A stretch of DNA of 64,000 bases from an uncultured Schlesneria sp. (GCA_903834925.1 CAILLA010000138.1:49293-113292), one strand, 5' to 3'. Shown: positions 47,941 to 56,885, counted from the first letter of the stretch. The notes: a model not told the origin generated them from the sequence alone. Numbers and translations: made by a program.

Positions 47941-48702
47941 TCAATCCCGACCAGCGTCGCGTAAATGCTTCCAGTACGACTCAGGGTTGTTCAAAATGCC
48001 GCTCGTAATTTGATAGTGCCTGGTGTCAGCAAGGGAAACAGAAGTCAGCCGTTCGTCGTCAAACGAAATGATTCGAGCATCGGGGAAAGTCAGCAGGATT
48101 GCTGAATGAGTAGCGATAATGAACTGCGTTTTTTTACCTCGGACCAGATCGTACATCAGTGTCATGAGGGACAATTGACGCTGTGGTGATAACGCCGATT
48201 CGGGTTCATCAAGCAGAAACAGACCTTCGGCAAGTCGGTTTCGCATGACTGACAGAAAAGCTTCGCCATGCGACATCGTGTGCAGCGATTTACCGCCGTA
48301 TCTCTTGTAGGGGTCGCCGTAGGCAAAAAAGTCGGGATCGGCCCGTCGTTGATCAAGTAGCGACGCGAAATGTGCCTGCAGTTCCGCTCGGAAGAAGTAA
48401 CCATCTTTCGGATGTTTATTCGTTGCCATTCGCATCGCGTTGGCAAGCAGGCTCTCTTCGTTGATCCCGTGAGACGAATCGACTTCGTTCGTTCCGCCAC
48501 CCGAGATGGGGAAACCTGCGAGCACAGCGATGGCTTCGAGGAGCGTCGATTTTCCTGACCCGTTTTCGCCTACAAAAAATGTCACAGGCCGGTCGAATTC
48601 CAGGTGCAGGTCGGGAACGAATCGCAGGTTGCCGGGAAAGGTCGTTTCATCCAACGGCCAATCGGCTTTGCGTTTCACATAAGAAATATAGGGTGCGGGC
48701 AT
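47941..48702 (-). CDS. AAA/ABC-type ATPase (COG3910-like)
   Basis: This is a protein of about 253 residues. TFFVGENGSGKSTLLEAIA is Walker A, SHGEAFLSVMRNRL the ABC-like signature, LFLLDEPESALSP Walker B and IIATHSAILL the switch region. It is a stand-alone ATPase domain of the type often labelled predicted ATPase. Similar ATPases occur in overcoming-lysogeny (OLD) proteins and toxin systems, but no partner nuclease is adjacent. Start: ATG at 48702 is preferred over TTG at 48726; no ribosome site is obvious for either. Confidence 0.85.
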   Translation of the reverse strand: MPAPYISYVKRKADWPLDETTFPGNLRFVPDLHLEFDRPVTFFVGENGSGKSTLLEAIAVLAGFPISGGGTNEVDSSHGINEESLLANAMRMATNKHPKDGYFFRAELQAHFASLLDQRRADPDFFAYGDPYKRYGGKSLHTMSHGEAFLSVMRNRLAEGLFLLDEPESALSPQRQLSLMTLMYDLVRGKKTQFIIATHSAILLTFPDARIISFDDERLTSVSLADTRHYQITSGILNNPESYWKHLRDAGRD

Positions 48703-48809
48703 GTTTGTGATCGCGAAGAACACCAATACTCAAGCGTCTGGCGTCGCTTGTGAACAACTCAGTTAACGACGCCTGTTTTGTAATCATAGGAATTGTGTTG
48801 GATGAAATT

Positions 48810-50237
48810 CTATGGCGAACAGGCAAACACGGAAGACATCGCCCTGGCACCCGGAATCAAATAGCCGCCAATAATGAACAGTGTCGCTGACAGCAGAATC
48901 GAGGCAGGTAATGTCAGGGCCCAGGCAATCGCAATTTTTTTCAGCGTCGCGGTCTGTAATCCCGACTGATTGGCGTACATCGTCCCGGCGATGCCTGAGG
49001 AGAGAACGTGAGTCGTACTGACAGGAAGGTGGTAAAAATCGGCGAGCAGAATTGTCGCCGCCGCGACGACTTCAGCGGATGCCCCCTGAGCATACGTCAA
49101 ATGTGTTTTTCCGATCTTTTCGGCAATCGTAACCACAATCCGTTGGTAACCGATCATCGTACCGATTCCCAGTGCCAACGCGACCCCGACGACCACCCAG
49201 AACGGAACGAACTCGATCGATCGGGAAAACTGTTTACGATGGGGTTCGATCAACTGAAGTGTTTGGGGCGAGATTTCTTTGTCGACAACGCTTTTGCGAA
49301 AGCGATAGATCGCTTGCCTCACTTGCCAGCGATCGGTCGGCGAGACCTCTGAAAACGATCGTTTCCCCTCAAGCATTGAAACCACAGGAGCGAGATTGGC
49401 ATTAATCGCAGTAGCTTGGCCTGGATGCTCCTTTTCAATAATGTCGCTAATCGAGATCGCCGCCTCTCTCATATTGACCGCCAAATCCGCGTGATGAACG
49501 TCGAGTGCATAATACGTCGGAAGAAAGCCAATTAAGACGAGCAGGATCAGTCCCATCCCTTTTTGACCGTCGTTCGAGCCATGTGCATAGCTGACACCGC
49601 CGCAGGTTGCCAGCAGCACGCCGCGAATCCAGTGTGGGGGCTCGTCACCCTCGCCGGGAGGATGGTAAAGATTCGGATTCTTGAAGACCCGTTTCATCGC
49701 CCAGAGCATCAACGTCGCCGAGACAAACCCGATGATCGGTGAAATCAGCAGGGCCATTCCAATCCGTTGGACCTGCGGCCAATTGACCCCCGTTAAGGGA
49801 TTACCAGTTGTCATCAGGCTGTTGGCCATTCCGACGCCGATGATCGAACCGATCAGCGTGTATGAACTGGATACGGGCAACCCCATCCACCAGGTTCCCA
49901 GATTCCAGATCACTCCTGCGAGCAGCAACGACAAGACCATCACGATCGCACGCATCGACGAACTGTCGATCAGCAGATCAACGGGGAGAAGATTGACGAT
50001 CGCGAATGCAACGGCTGTCCCACCCAGCAAGACACCGAGGAAATTGCAGAAACCTGAAAACACGACAGCTGGCGTTGGCTTGAGTGTCCCCGTGTAGATC
50101 ACCGTGGTGACCGCGTTGGCCGTATCATGAAACCCATTGATAAATTCAAAACCGAACGCGACAAATAAAGCGAAAACGAAGCCAAACTGATGTGCAACGG
50201 AAAGCTGGCCGAATGCTTCCCAAAATGTCGTTTCCAC
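48810..50237 (-). CDS. Inorganic phosphate transporter, PiT family
   Basis: This is a 475-residue membrane protein of the PiT family. The two family signature repeats are present: FEFINGFHDTANAVTTVIYT near the N-terminus and ATCGGVSYAHGSNDGQKGMG in the middle, plus STTHVLSSGIAGTMYA near the C-terminus. Ten to twelve helices flank a soluble middle loop. It imports phosphate, probably with protons or as a metal-phosphate complex. The start is GTG at 50237 with AGGAG 8 nt upstream. A PhoU-like partner is not adjacent. Confidence 0.93.
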   Translation of the reverse strand: METTFWEAFGQLSVAHQFGFVFALFVAFGFEFINGFHDTANAVTTVIYTGTLKPTPAVVFSGFCNFLGVLLGGTAVAFAIVNLLPVDLLIDSSSMRAIVMVLSLLLAGVIWNLGTWWMGLPVSSSYTLIGSIIGVGMANSLMTTGNPLTGVNWPQVQRIGMALLISPIIGFVSATLMLWAMKRVFKNPNLYHPPGEGDEPPHWIRGVLLATCGGVSYAHGSNDGQKGMGLILLVLIGFLPTYYALDVHHADLAVNMREAAISISDIIEKEHPGQATAINANLAPVVSMLEGKRSFSEVSPTDRWQVRQAIYRFRKSVVDKEISPQTLQLIEPHRKQFSRSIEFVPFWVVVGVALALGIGTMIGYQRIVVTIAEKIGKTHLTYAQGASAEVVAAATILLADFYHLPVSTTHVLSSGIAGTMYANQSGLQTATLKKIAIAWALTLPASILLSATLFIIGGYLIPGARAMSSVFACSP

Positions 50238-50429
50238 AACACGGTCTCCTCATGAGTTTTGTGGCGAGTCTGCAAGTTATTCAAATTATCAGAAGTGCTT
50301 ACGATGACGTAACGCAGAAGTCAGACATTGGATCATAGATTCGGGCGAGAATTCATCGATTCTTCACGATCGGACGTTTTCTAAGGATCTGACGGGTAGT
50401 CGATTGTGATTTGTTCCGATACCGGAAAT

Positions 50430-50765
50430 ATGACATCGAGGGTATCGGGTGGGGGAACTTCAAATCCCCCGGTTCAAAAATCAAACGGCTACGCGGCTTC
50501 TCAAGACGGGCGGAGACTCGATTGGCTGATTGAGAAACGAACCGGTCAGAAGACCACGTGCCGCTTAAACAACAAAGATGTCGATCTGCAGATAGGGACG
50601 CTGTTTCTTGTGAAGACGAAAGGGGGCCAGACAAAAATTGATCAGCTGACTGAAGATTTATCAGAGGTCAATCCGAATACCGAGAGTTTAACGGCGTTTG
50701 CAAAGAAGAATTCTGAAGTGAGCACATTGCTGGAGATCGTCAAGGAGGAACAGGCGCGGGAATAG
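50430..50765 (+). CDS. Small hypothetical protein
   Basis: This is about 111 residues from ATG at 50430; a GTG at 50406 opens the frame. The middle segment GQKTTCRLNNKDVDLQIGTL looks like a small beta-rich fold, and the C-terminus is a short charged helix. I do not recognise the family. It is divergent from the phosphate transporter gene, with about 190 bp between them. Confidence 0.5.
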   Translation: MTSRVSGGGTSNPPVQKSNGYAASQDGRRLDWLIEKRTGQKTTCRLNNKDVDLQIGTLFLVKTKGGQTKIDQLTEDLSEVNPNTESLTAFAKKNSEVSTLLEIVKEEQARE

Positions 50766-50930
50766 GATGTCGGTAGACGGTTGTGCCCTTGATTCAACGA
50801 CGCTGCACGGTTCATATTAACGGCGATCGTCCGCTCGTGTTTTGGAATAAACTTTGCATTTGTCATCATCAGAATCAGATTGAAGTGTGAAGGAAGATTC
50901 CAAAGAGGCTTCGCTTTAGGCCAAAGTAGC

Positions 50931-51092
50931 CATCATCGCTCCGCGTGATGAGCATTGTTCGAGAACCCGGCGAACTACAGTCCGCATGTTTTCAAAAAAA
51001 GAGATTTTAAAAAAAGTTTGTCCCGATGCTCAGGCAACGGTTGAATCGTTTCCGACGCATGCTCATCACGCGGAGCGACGAAGGCTACTTTG
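50931..51092. mobile_element. MITE-like CCAAAGTAG element, second full copy
   Basis: The left 35-bp arm is identical to that at 27368. The right arm (about 51058-51092) differs at a few positions, and its last bases read CTACTTTGA instead of CTACTTTGG. The interior (GTTCGAGAACC, GCATGTTTT, GGCAACGGTTGAATCGTTTC) matches the 27368 copy with substitutions and small indels. Length 162 bp. Confidence 0.83.
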
Positions 51093-51135
51093 ACGCAGAA
51101 CGAATAAATCAATCGTAGGAAAACGAAGGGGATTC

Positions 51136-51651
51136 ATGTCACTACTCGAGAGCGTCAGCTACAGCGACTTTCTGCGTGGGATGCCTGATGATCTGGTCGT
51201 CAGACTCGGACGTATCGCGCACGCTCGTGCCTATGCGATTGGCGAGGTCCTGTTTTCCGAAGGAACCGAACACCCCGAGTTTCATGTGGTTGTTGATGGC
51301 CATGTCCGGCTGGATATGTTTGTACCTCGACGTGGTCGAGTCCCCATCTTGACGGCCGGGCCCGGTGACGTGCTGGCATGGTCTGCGCTCATCGGGAATT
51401 CGACGATGACGTCCACTGCAGTGGCTCTCGAACCGGTTCGGACCGTTGCCTTTCCCAGCGAGCAACTCCAGCGTTTATGTGAAACAGAACACGAGATCGG
51501 TTATCACGTCATGCGACGATTGGCCTCGGCGTTGTCGCGTCGCCTGCTGGCGACTCGATTGCAGTTGCTCGACCTGTTTGGTGAACATGTCCCCGTATTG
51601 GATCGCGACAATATGGCGACACAACCCCAGCCCCTCCACGGGGGTGGTTAG
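51136..51651 (+). CDS. Cyclic-nucleotide-binding-domain protein without HTH
   Basis: This is a 171-residue protein with a cupin-like cNMP-binding domain at about 20-125 (GEVLFSEGTEHPEFHVVVDG, GPGDVLAWSALIG) and a helix resembling the Crp dimerisation helix (YHVMRRLASALSRRL). A DNA-binding winged helix is missing: the frame ends shortly after. The last residues (NMATQPQPLHGGG) are encoded by the left arm of a palindromic repeat. Such truncated Crp-like genes are often found beside group 3b hydrogenases, so it may sense a ligand for that enzyme. It lies 240 bp upstream of the hydrogenase operon. Confidence 0.8.
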   Translation: MSLLESVSYSDFLRGMPDDLVVRLGRIAHARAYAIGEVLFSEGTEHPEFHVVVDGHVRLDMFVPRRGRVPILTAGPGDVLAWSALIGNSTMTSTAVALEPVRTVAFPSEQLQRLCETEHEIGYHVMRRLASALSRRLLATRLQLLDLFGEHVPVLDRDNMATQPQPLHGGG

Positions 51652-51753
51652 AGGGCCTTTGCACCAGAATCATCGGCAAGTTAGTGAGTCTGTTTTCAGT
51701 CGCTAGGGCAAAGGCCCGTTAACCACCCCCGTGGAAGGGGTGGGGTTGCGTCT
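51609..51753. repeat. GC-rich palindromic element upstream of the hydrogenase operon
   Basis: The left arm (51609-51662) contains CTCCACGGGGGTGGTTA and GGGCCTTTGCACC. The right arm (51706-51753) is its near-complement, GGGCAAAGGCCCGTTAACCA onwards to GGGGTTGCGTC. A spacer of about 43 bp separates them. A second, longer copy lies at 56886-57383, just past the hydrogenase operon. The left arm supplies the end of the cNMP-binding gene. Confidence 0.8.
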
Positions 51754-51891
51754 TAATAGAGTTTGTTATCCTTTTGTATGAGAAACACCTTCATGGCGTT
51801 CCCCACTGGCTTTATCCGGTCACAGCTCTGCGGTTACAGAAGACGGTGCCAACCGATCGGGAATTTCACGACGATCCGGGGTCATTAACTC

Positions 51892-53079
51892 ATGGAAACG
51901 CCTATTTCGCCACTCTTCATTCCCAAACCACATCTGCAATTGCTGCTGGATGAACTTCGGCGTCGAAAATATTCCGTTGTAGGACCGACGATTGACCAGG
52001 ACGCGATCGTCTATGGGGACATCCATTCAGTCGAACAATTGCCGCAGGGTTGGACTGACGAACAAGCTCCCGGTCATTATCGTCTGAAGCGACGCGAAGA
52101 TGAATCGTGGTTCGGGTATGTCGTCGGACCACATTCCTGGAAGAAATACCTGTTTCCACCGAAGACAACACTTTTGAGTGCTGAAAAGACCGAAAGCGGG
52201 TGGCAGTTCATTCCAAGATCCGCCGACACAACTAAATTTGCGTTGCTCGGAGTGCGTGCCTGCGAACTCGCTGCAATGCGGATTCAGGATCAAGTTTTTC
52301 TCGACGGACCGTACCAGGACCCACTGTATCGTGAACGTCGAGAACAACTCTTCATCATTGCGGTCAATTGCACGCAGGCGGCGAGTACCTGTTTCTGTAC
52401 GTCGATGAAAACCGGGCCACGCTGCGAGAAAGGATTTGATCTGGCGCTCACGGAAATCGACTCGGGCTTTCTCTGTGAAGTCGGCTCGGAACGAGGCCGC
52501 GAAGTCCTCGACGCGTTCATCTCGTCAGCCCGACGCGCAAGCGAGGGATCTTCAAACGACGCGAATTCCACCAACGAGAACGTCACCTCACTCCCAATCC
52601 TTGACGCGACACCCGAACAACTGAGATCAGCGGAAACCGCCCGACAGCAGGCGGTCGACCAGATCACAAAGCACATGGAAACCAGCGACCTGCCGGGACT
52701 GCTTCTGAGCAATCTGGATCATCCCCGCTGGAAAGAGGTCGGCGAGCGTTGTCTTTCCTGCACGAACTGCACCATGGTCTGCCCCACCTGTTTTTGTTCG
52801 TCGGTCACCGAAGTTCGAGATCTGAATATGGATCGTGTCGAGCGGGAACGAACCTGGGACTCGTGCTTCAATCCTGACTTCAGCTATCTGGGGGGCAGCC
52901 TTGTCCGTAACGATACGGCCTCGCGTTATCGGCAGTGGCTGACTCACAAACTTGACAGTTGGCATGCTCAGTTTGGAACGTCAGGTTGCGTGGGCTGCGG
53001 TCGCTGCATCACATGGTGTCCCGTAGGTATCGATATCACAGAGGAAGTCGCCGCCATCCGGGAAGGAACGTTGCCATGA
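51892..53079 (+). CDS. hydB: [NiFe]-hydrogenase (group 3b type) iron-sulfur beta subunit
   Basis: This is a 395-residue cytoplasmic protein corresponding to the beta subunit of sulfhydrogenase-type hydrogenases. An N-terminal domain leads to CTQAASTCFCTSMKTGP, which is conserved in this family. Two [4Fe-4S] ferredoxin motifs follow near the C-terminus: CLSCTNCTMVCPTC and CVGCGRCITWCPVG. It relays electrons between the small subunit and the flavin subunit; in archaeal relatives it also supports sulfur reduction. It is the first gene of the operon and overlaps the next by 4 bp (ATGA). The gene name follows the hydBGDA nomenclature. Confidence 0.88.
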   Translation: METPISPLFIPKPHLQLLLDELRRRKYSVVGPTIDQDAIVYGDIHSVEQLPQGWTDEQAPGHYRLKRREDESWFGYVVGPHSWKKYLFPPKTTLLSAEKTESGWQFIPRSADTTKFALLGVRACELAAMRIQDQVFLDGPYQDPLYRERREQLFIIAVNCTQAASTCFCTSMKTGPRCEKGFDLALTEIDSGFLCEVGSERGREVLDAFISSARRASEGSSNDANSTNENVTSLPILDATPEQLRSAETARQQAVDQITKHMETSDLPGLLLSNLDHPRWKEVGERCLSCTNCTMVCPTCFCSSVTEVRDLNMDRVERERTWDSCFNPDFSYLGGSLVRNDTASRYRQWLTHKLDSWHAQFGTSGCVGCGRCITWCPVGIDITEEVAAIREGTLP

Positions 53080-53933
53080 CAGCCACCCGGCCAACATTGC
53101 ATGAGAATCCCTGGTACACGCACACCGTGCGGATTACCGACTTGATTGACGAAACCGAAGGTGTTGCGACCTATCACCTGAAGTTCACCGACGGCGATGC
53201 GGCTACGGCATACGAATTTATTCCAGGTCAGTTCAACATGCTGTACTTGCCCGGCGTCGGCGAATCGGCGATTTCGATGAGCGGCGATCCAGCTCGAAAA
53301 AATGGTTGGATTCACACCGTGCGAGTCGCGGGCAATGTGACGAAAACACTGGCTCGATTAAGGCGAGGCGACACACTTGGTCTGCGGGGGCCGTTCGGGA
53401 CGGGATGGCCTGTTGCTGATCTGGTGGGGACCGACGTTGTCATCGTCGCTGGCGGGCTGGGAATGGCACCGCTTCGTCCGCTGGTCTATCACTTGATGAA
53501 TCATCGTGAGCAATTCGGCAAAATCTGGTTGATTCTTGGGGCGCGTACTTCGGATGGACTGCTCTATCCGTGTGAATACTCTGCCTGGCAGAAGCGTGAT
53601 CTCGAAGTGATTCTGACCGTCGATCGAGCGACGGCTGACTGGAACGGCCATGTCGGCGTTGTGACTCAGTTGATCGATCGCCTTCAGCTTCCTCGTCCTG
53701 AGCAGACGCAAATGGTGACCTGTGGGCCGGAAGTCATGATGAAGTATGCCGCGATGAGCGGTCATCGGCTCGGTATCGATGCGGGACGGATCTGGGTTTC
53801 GATGGAACGGAACATGCAATGCGCTGCGGGACTTTGCGGTCATTGCCAGCTTGGGCCAGAATTCATCTGCAAGGATGGTCCGGTCATACGCTATGATCGA
53901 ATTCGCCCGTACCTTTTCGTGGAGCAACTCTGA
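53076..53933 (+). CDS. hydG: Hydrogenase flavin/NAD(P)-binding gamma subunit
   Basis: This is a 285-residue ferredoxin-NADP reductase-like protein with an added C-terminal iron-sulfur motif. FIPGQFNMLYLPG and the flavin-site region SAISMSGDP occur in the N-terminal half. GLRGPFGTGWPV and VVIVAGGLGMAPLRPLV form the NAD(P) part. MQCAAGLCGHCQLG with a later Cys binds a [2Fe-2S] cluster as in dihydroorotate dehydrogenase electron-transfer subunits. It exchanges electrons with NAD(P)H. ATG at 53076 overlaps the hydB stop and has AAGGA at about 8 nt. It overlaps the next start by one base (TGATG). Confidence 0.88.
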   Translation: MTATRPTLHENPWYTHTVRITDLIDETEGVATYHLKFTDGDAATAYEFIPGQFNMLYLPGVGESAISMSGDPARKNGWIHTVRVAGNVTKTLARLRRGDTLGLRGPFGTGWPVADLVGTDVVIVAGGLGMAPLRPLVYHLMNHREQFGKIWLILGARTSDGLLYPCEYSAWQKRDLEVILTVDRATADWNGHVGVVTQLIDRLQLPRPEQTQMVTCGPEVMMKYAAMSGHRLGIDAGRIWVSMERNMQCAAGLCGHCQLGPEFICKDGPVIRYDRIRPYLFVEQL

Positions 53934-54736
53934 TGCCCCGCAAGCCTCGACTCGCCGTCTTCAAGTTTGCATCCTGCGATGGTTGCCAGCTGTCGCTTCT
54001 TGATGCGGAGGACGAATTGCTGGCGATTTGTGATCGCGTCGAGATTGCTCACTTTGCTGAAGCAAGCAGCGATCTTCAGCCGGGTCCGTACGATGTGGCA
54101 CTCGTTGAAGGTTCGATCACAACTCACGAAGATGCCGAACGCATTAAACGCGTCCGGGCCGATTCGAAGTTCCTGATGACGATTGGTGCCTGTGCAACTG
54201 CCGGCGGGATTCAATCGTTAAGAAACTGGGGTCAGATTGACGAATGGGTTGGGTCGGTCTACCCGAGTCCCGAATTCATTCGCACGCTGGCCACATCCAC
54301 GGCGATCGCCGATCATGTCCTTGTCGATTTTGCTTTACATGGTTGCCCAATCAATCATCATCAACTGGTCGATATTCTTGTGGCACTTGCTGAAGGACGT
54401 CAGCCGCGTGTCCCAAGCCACAGCGTTTGTCTCGACTGCAAACATCGGGGAACGGTTTGCAGCGTCGTCGCTCGCGGAATTCCGTGTCTCGGGCCTGTGA
54501 CTCAATCAGGGTGCGGCGCCATTTGTCCTGCCTACGATCGAGGCTGTTACGGCTGTTTTGGACCCAGTCAGCCTGCCAACACGACCTCGCTAGTCTCACA
54601 GTTTCGATCGCATGGACATCAGACGGAAAAGCTGGTGCCATTACTGAGAAGTTTCAACGCCGCAGCACCAGAATTTCAACGCGCGTCTGAACAACTGGTG
54701 ATTCTCGGAACGAGTAGCGAAGGATGCCGATCGTGA
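53933..54736 (+). CDS. hydD: [NiFe]-hydrogenase small (delta) subunit
   Basis: This is a 267-residue protein of the NADH-ubiquinone oxidoreductase 20-kDa/hydrogenase small-subunit family. The proximal-cluster cysteines are in FASCDGCQLSLLD, MTIGACATAGGI and ALHGCPINHHQLVDIL. A C-terminal Cys-rich part (CLDCKHRGTVC, GCGAICPAYDRGCYGCFGP) may hold further cluster ligands. No Tat signal is present, consistent with a cytoplasmic enzyme. Stop and start overlaps with both neighbours indicate translational coupling. Confidence 0.9.
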   Translation: MPRKPRLAVFKFASCDGCQLSLLDAEDELLAICDRVEIAHFAEASSDLQPGPYDVALVEGSITTHEDAERIKRVRADSKFLMTIGACATAGGIQSLRNWGQIDEWVGSVYPSPEFIRTLATSTAIADHVLVDFALHGCPINHHQLVDILVALAEGRQPRVPSHSVCLDCKHRGTVCSVVARGIPCLGPVTQSGCGAICPAYDRGCYGCFGPSQPANTTSLVSQFRSHGHQTEKLVPLLRSFNAAAPEFQRASEQLVILGTSSEGCRS

Positions 54737-56037
54737 CTTCGAACGATTTAATTGAGGTTCCGATCCTGACCCGAGTCGAAGGAGAAGGAGGTGTGACGAT
54801 CCGCTTGCGTGATGGCGCGATCGACAAAGTAGAACTGAATATTTACGAGCCACCGCGATTGTTCGAAGCACTGCTTCGCGGACGGCCATTGGAAGAGACC
54901 CCTGATATTACCGCGCGGATTTGTGGCATTTGTCCCGTGGCGTATCAGATGAGTTCCGTCCATGCGCTGGAAGCGGCGCTGGGAATTCAGATCACGCCCA
55001 GGATTCGCCGATTGCGGCGATTACTGTATTGCGGCGAGTGGATTGAAAGTCACGCGCTGCATATCCACCTGCTGCACGCTCCCGATTTTTTTGGTGCTGC
55101 GAGCGGAATTGCACTGGCTCAACGTTTTCCCGAGGAAATCAAACGTGGCCTGCAGCTGAAAAAGTTTGGCAATCGCATGCTCGAAGTCGTCGGTGGTCGT
55201 GCCATTCACCCGATCAATGTCAGGGTCGGCGGCTTTCATCGACTGCCGAAAACGAAGGAGATGGCCGCGCTCATTCCGCACTTCGAATGGGGTGTGCAGG
55301 CGGCAATCGAAACCACTCGCTGGGCCGCGACATTTTCATTTCCCGATTTCGAGCAACCTTATGAATATGTTTCATTGAGCCATCCTGATGAGTATCCCAT
55401 GAACGAGGGAGACATCGTTTCCAGTACCGGCCTGAGAATCCCTGTCACTCAATACAATCAGAATTTCGTCGAGGAACACGTTGCGCATTCTACTGCCCTG
55501 CATGCGGTTCGACGGACAGAACGAACATCGTATTTCCTTGGGCCATTGGCACGTTTGAATTTCAATCGCGATCGGTTGTCGCCCTCGGCGCGAAGACTGG
55601 CAGATGATGTGGGGCTTCCGGCAGACTGTCGCAACCCATTCAAAAACATCATTGCCCGATGCCTGGAACTTGTGCATGCATATGAAGAAGCACTTGCCAT
55701 TCTGCAAGACTATAATTCGTCGGGTATCGCCCATGTCGATTACCAGTACCGGGAAGGAAGTGGTTGTGCGGCAACCGAAGCACCTCGAGGGTTGCTCTTC
55801 CATGAATACCAGATCGATGCCAATGGCAAGATCGTTTCGGGACGGATCATCCCCCCGACGTCGCAGAATCAGCGACAGATCGAACGTGATTTGATGGAAT
55901 ATCTGACGTCCCGATTGCGGGCCGGAGCCTCTCGCGACGAATTGGCGATCGACTGCGAGCGGCTGGTGCGGACGTATGATCCCTGTATCAGTTGCTCGAC
56001 GCATTTTCTCAAGGTGCGGTGGGAGGAATGTACGTGA
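54733..56037 (+). CDS. hydA: [NiFe]-hydrogenase large (alpha) subunit
   Basis: This is a catalytic subunit of about 434 residues. The Ni-Fe centre cysteines lie in the L1 motif ARICGICPVAYQMSS and the L2 motif DPCISCSTHFLKV near the C-terminus. LTRVEGEGGVTIRL at the start is typical. The L2 form, gene order and subunit set point to group 3b (NADP-coupled, bidirectional, often oxygen-tolerant). GTG at 54733 overlaps the hydD stop (GTGA) and has AAGGA 8-9 nt upstream; the in-frame ATG at 54724 lacks a spaced ribosome site. The short tail after L2 is the expected site of maturation cleavage. Confidence 0.93.
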   Translation: MTSNDLIEVPILTRVEGEGGVTIRLRDGAIDKVELNIYEPPRLFEALLRGRPLEETPDITARICGICPVAYQMSSVHALEAALGIQITPRIRRLRRLLYCGEWIESHALHIHLLHAPDFFGAASGIALAQRFPEEIKRGLQLKKFGNRMLEVVGGRAIHPINVRVGGFHRLPKTKEMAALIPHFEWGVQAAIETTRWAATFSFPDFEQPYEYVSLSHPDEYPMNEGDIVSSTGLRIPVTQYNQNFVEEHVAHSTALHAVRRTERTSYFLGPLARLNFNRDRLSPSARRLADDVGLPADCRNPFKNIIARCLELVHAYEEALAILQDYNSSGIAHVDYQYREGSGCAATEAPRGLLFHEYQIDANGKIVSGRIIPPTSQNQRQIERDLMEYLTSRLRAGASRDELAIDCERLVRTYDPCISCSTHFLKVRWEECT

Positions 56038-56540
56038 GCTGGCCGATTGTGATTGGATTGGGAAGCTATCACGGCGACGATCAGGCGGGCTGGCTTGTCA
56101 TCAGTCGTCTGAGGGAACGAAGCGTTCCCGAGGTGAGGCTTGCGTGTTTGCAACATCCTTCAGAGTTGCTCGACGTGATTGAAGCCGATCGAGATCTGGT
56201 GATCTGCGATGCGTGCGTCGGAAATGAGCCAACGGGTTCGATTCATCAATGGACTTGGGAACCAGGCCAAATCATTCAACATCGGCATTCAGAATCTGAC
56301 GAAAATAGAATTCATCGAAAAGACCGTGACTTACCTCATCAGCATCGTTCCGGTTCGCATAATTTATCCTTGTTCGACGTCCTGGAACTCGGATATTCGC
56401 TGGGAACATTTCCCGAATCCGTTGAGATCTGGACGATAGAAGGTGAATTCTGGGTTCCAGGAACGGAACCTTCCGTGAGAGTTCAGTCGGCATCCGTAAG
56501 TGTCGCTGATTCGATCTGGGAAAGACATCGCCATGCATGA
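56034..56540 (+). CDS. Hydrogenase maturation protease (HycI/HyaD family)
   Basis: This is about 168 residues. IGLGSYHGDDQAGWLVI is the N-terminal Ni-sensing motif with the conserved Asp, and LVICDACVGNEPTGSIHQW is the second conserved region. It removes the C-terminal peptide of the large subunit after nickel insertion. GTG at 56034 overlaps the hydA stop (GTGA) and has GGGAGGA 6 nt upstream; ATG at 56028 is too close to that site. The middle of the protein (RHSESDENRIHRKDRD) is an unusual hydrophilic His-rich insertion. It overlaps hypA by 8 bp. Confidence 0.85.
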   Translation: MSWPIVIGLGSYHGDDQAGWLVISRLRERSVPEVRLACLQHPSELLDVIEADRDLVICDACVGNEPTGSIHQWTWEPGQIIQHRHSESDENRIHRKDRDLPHQHRSGSHNLSLFDVLELGYSLGTFPESVEIWTIEGEFWVPGTEPSVRVQSASVSVADSIWERHRHA

Positions 56541-56883
56541 GCGATCGTTGGTAAGGGGGCTGATCGAGCAAGTTCTCGAAGAAGCGCGAATTCGTGGTCT
56601 CGGGCAAATTCACGAAATCAAGATCGAGATCGGCGAATTCTCGGGCGTCGAGTCACTGCTGGTGAATTCGGCATTTGATGAGATGGCTGGCGAGTACTGG
56701 TCGACGCCGGTTCAATTGATGGTTGATGTGATTCCGTTGACGGCCAGTTGTGAGGCCTGTCACGATAACTTTCGAGTGATGGATTTTCGTTTTGTCTGCC
56801 CGAAATGTGGTGGCGGCGATGTAACAATCACAGCTGGTGAAGAAATGCGATTAGTCAGCGTACGTGCCGAAGCGCTAATATGA
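56533..56883 (+). CDS. hypA: Hydrogenase nickel chaperone HypA
   Basis: This is 116 residues. The nickel-binding N-terminus MHERSLVRGLIEQV has the essential Met-His-Glu, and the zinc domain has CEACHDNF and CPKCGGGD. It delivers nickel to the hydrogenase large subunit, normally with HypB, which like HypC-F must be encoded elsewhere. The start lies inside the end of the protease gene. The stop is immediately followed by the second copy of the GC-rich palindromic element. The longer open frame from 56500 lies entirely within the protease gene. Confidence 0.92.
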   Translation: MHERSLVRGLIEQVLEEARIRGLGQIHEIKIEIGEFSGVESLLVNSAFDEMAGEYWSTPVQLMVDVIPLTASCEACHDNFRVMDFRFVCPKCGGGDVTITAGEEMRLVSVRAEALI

Positions 56884-56885
56884 CC

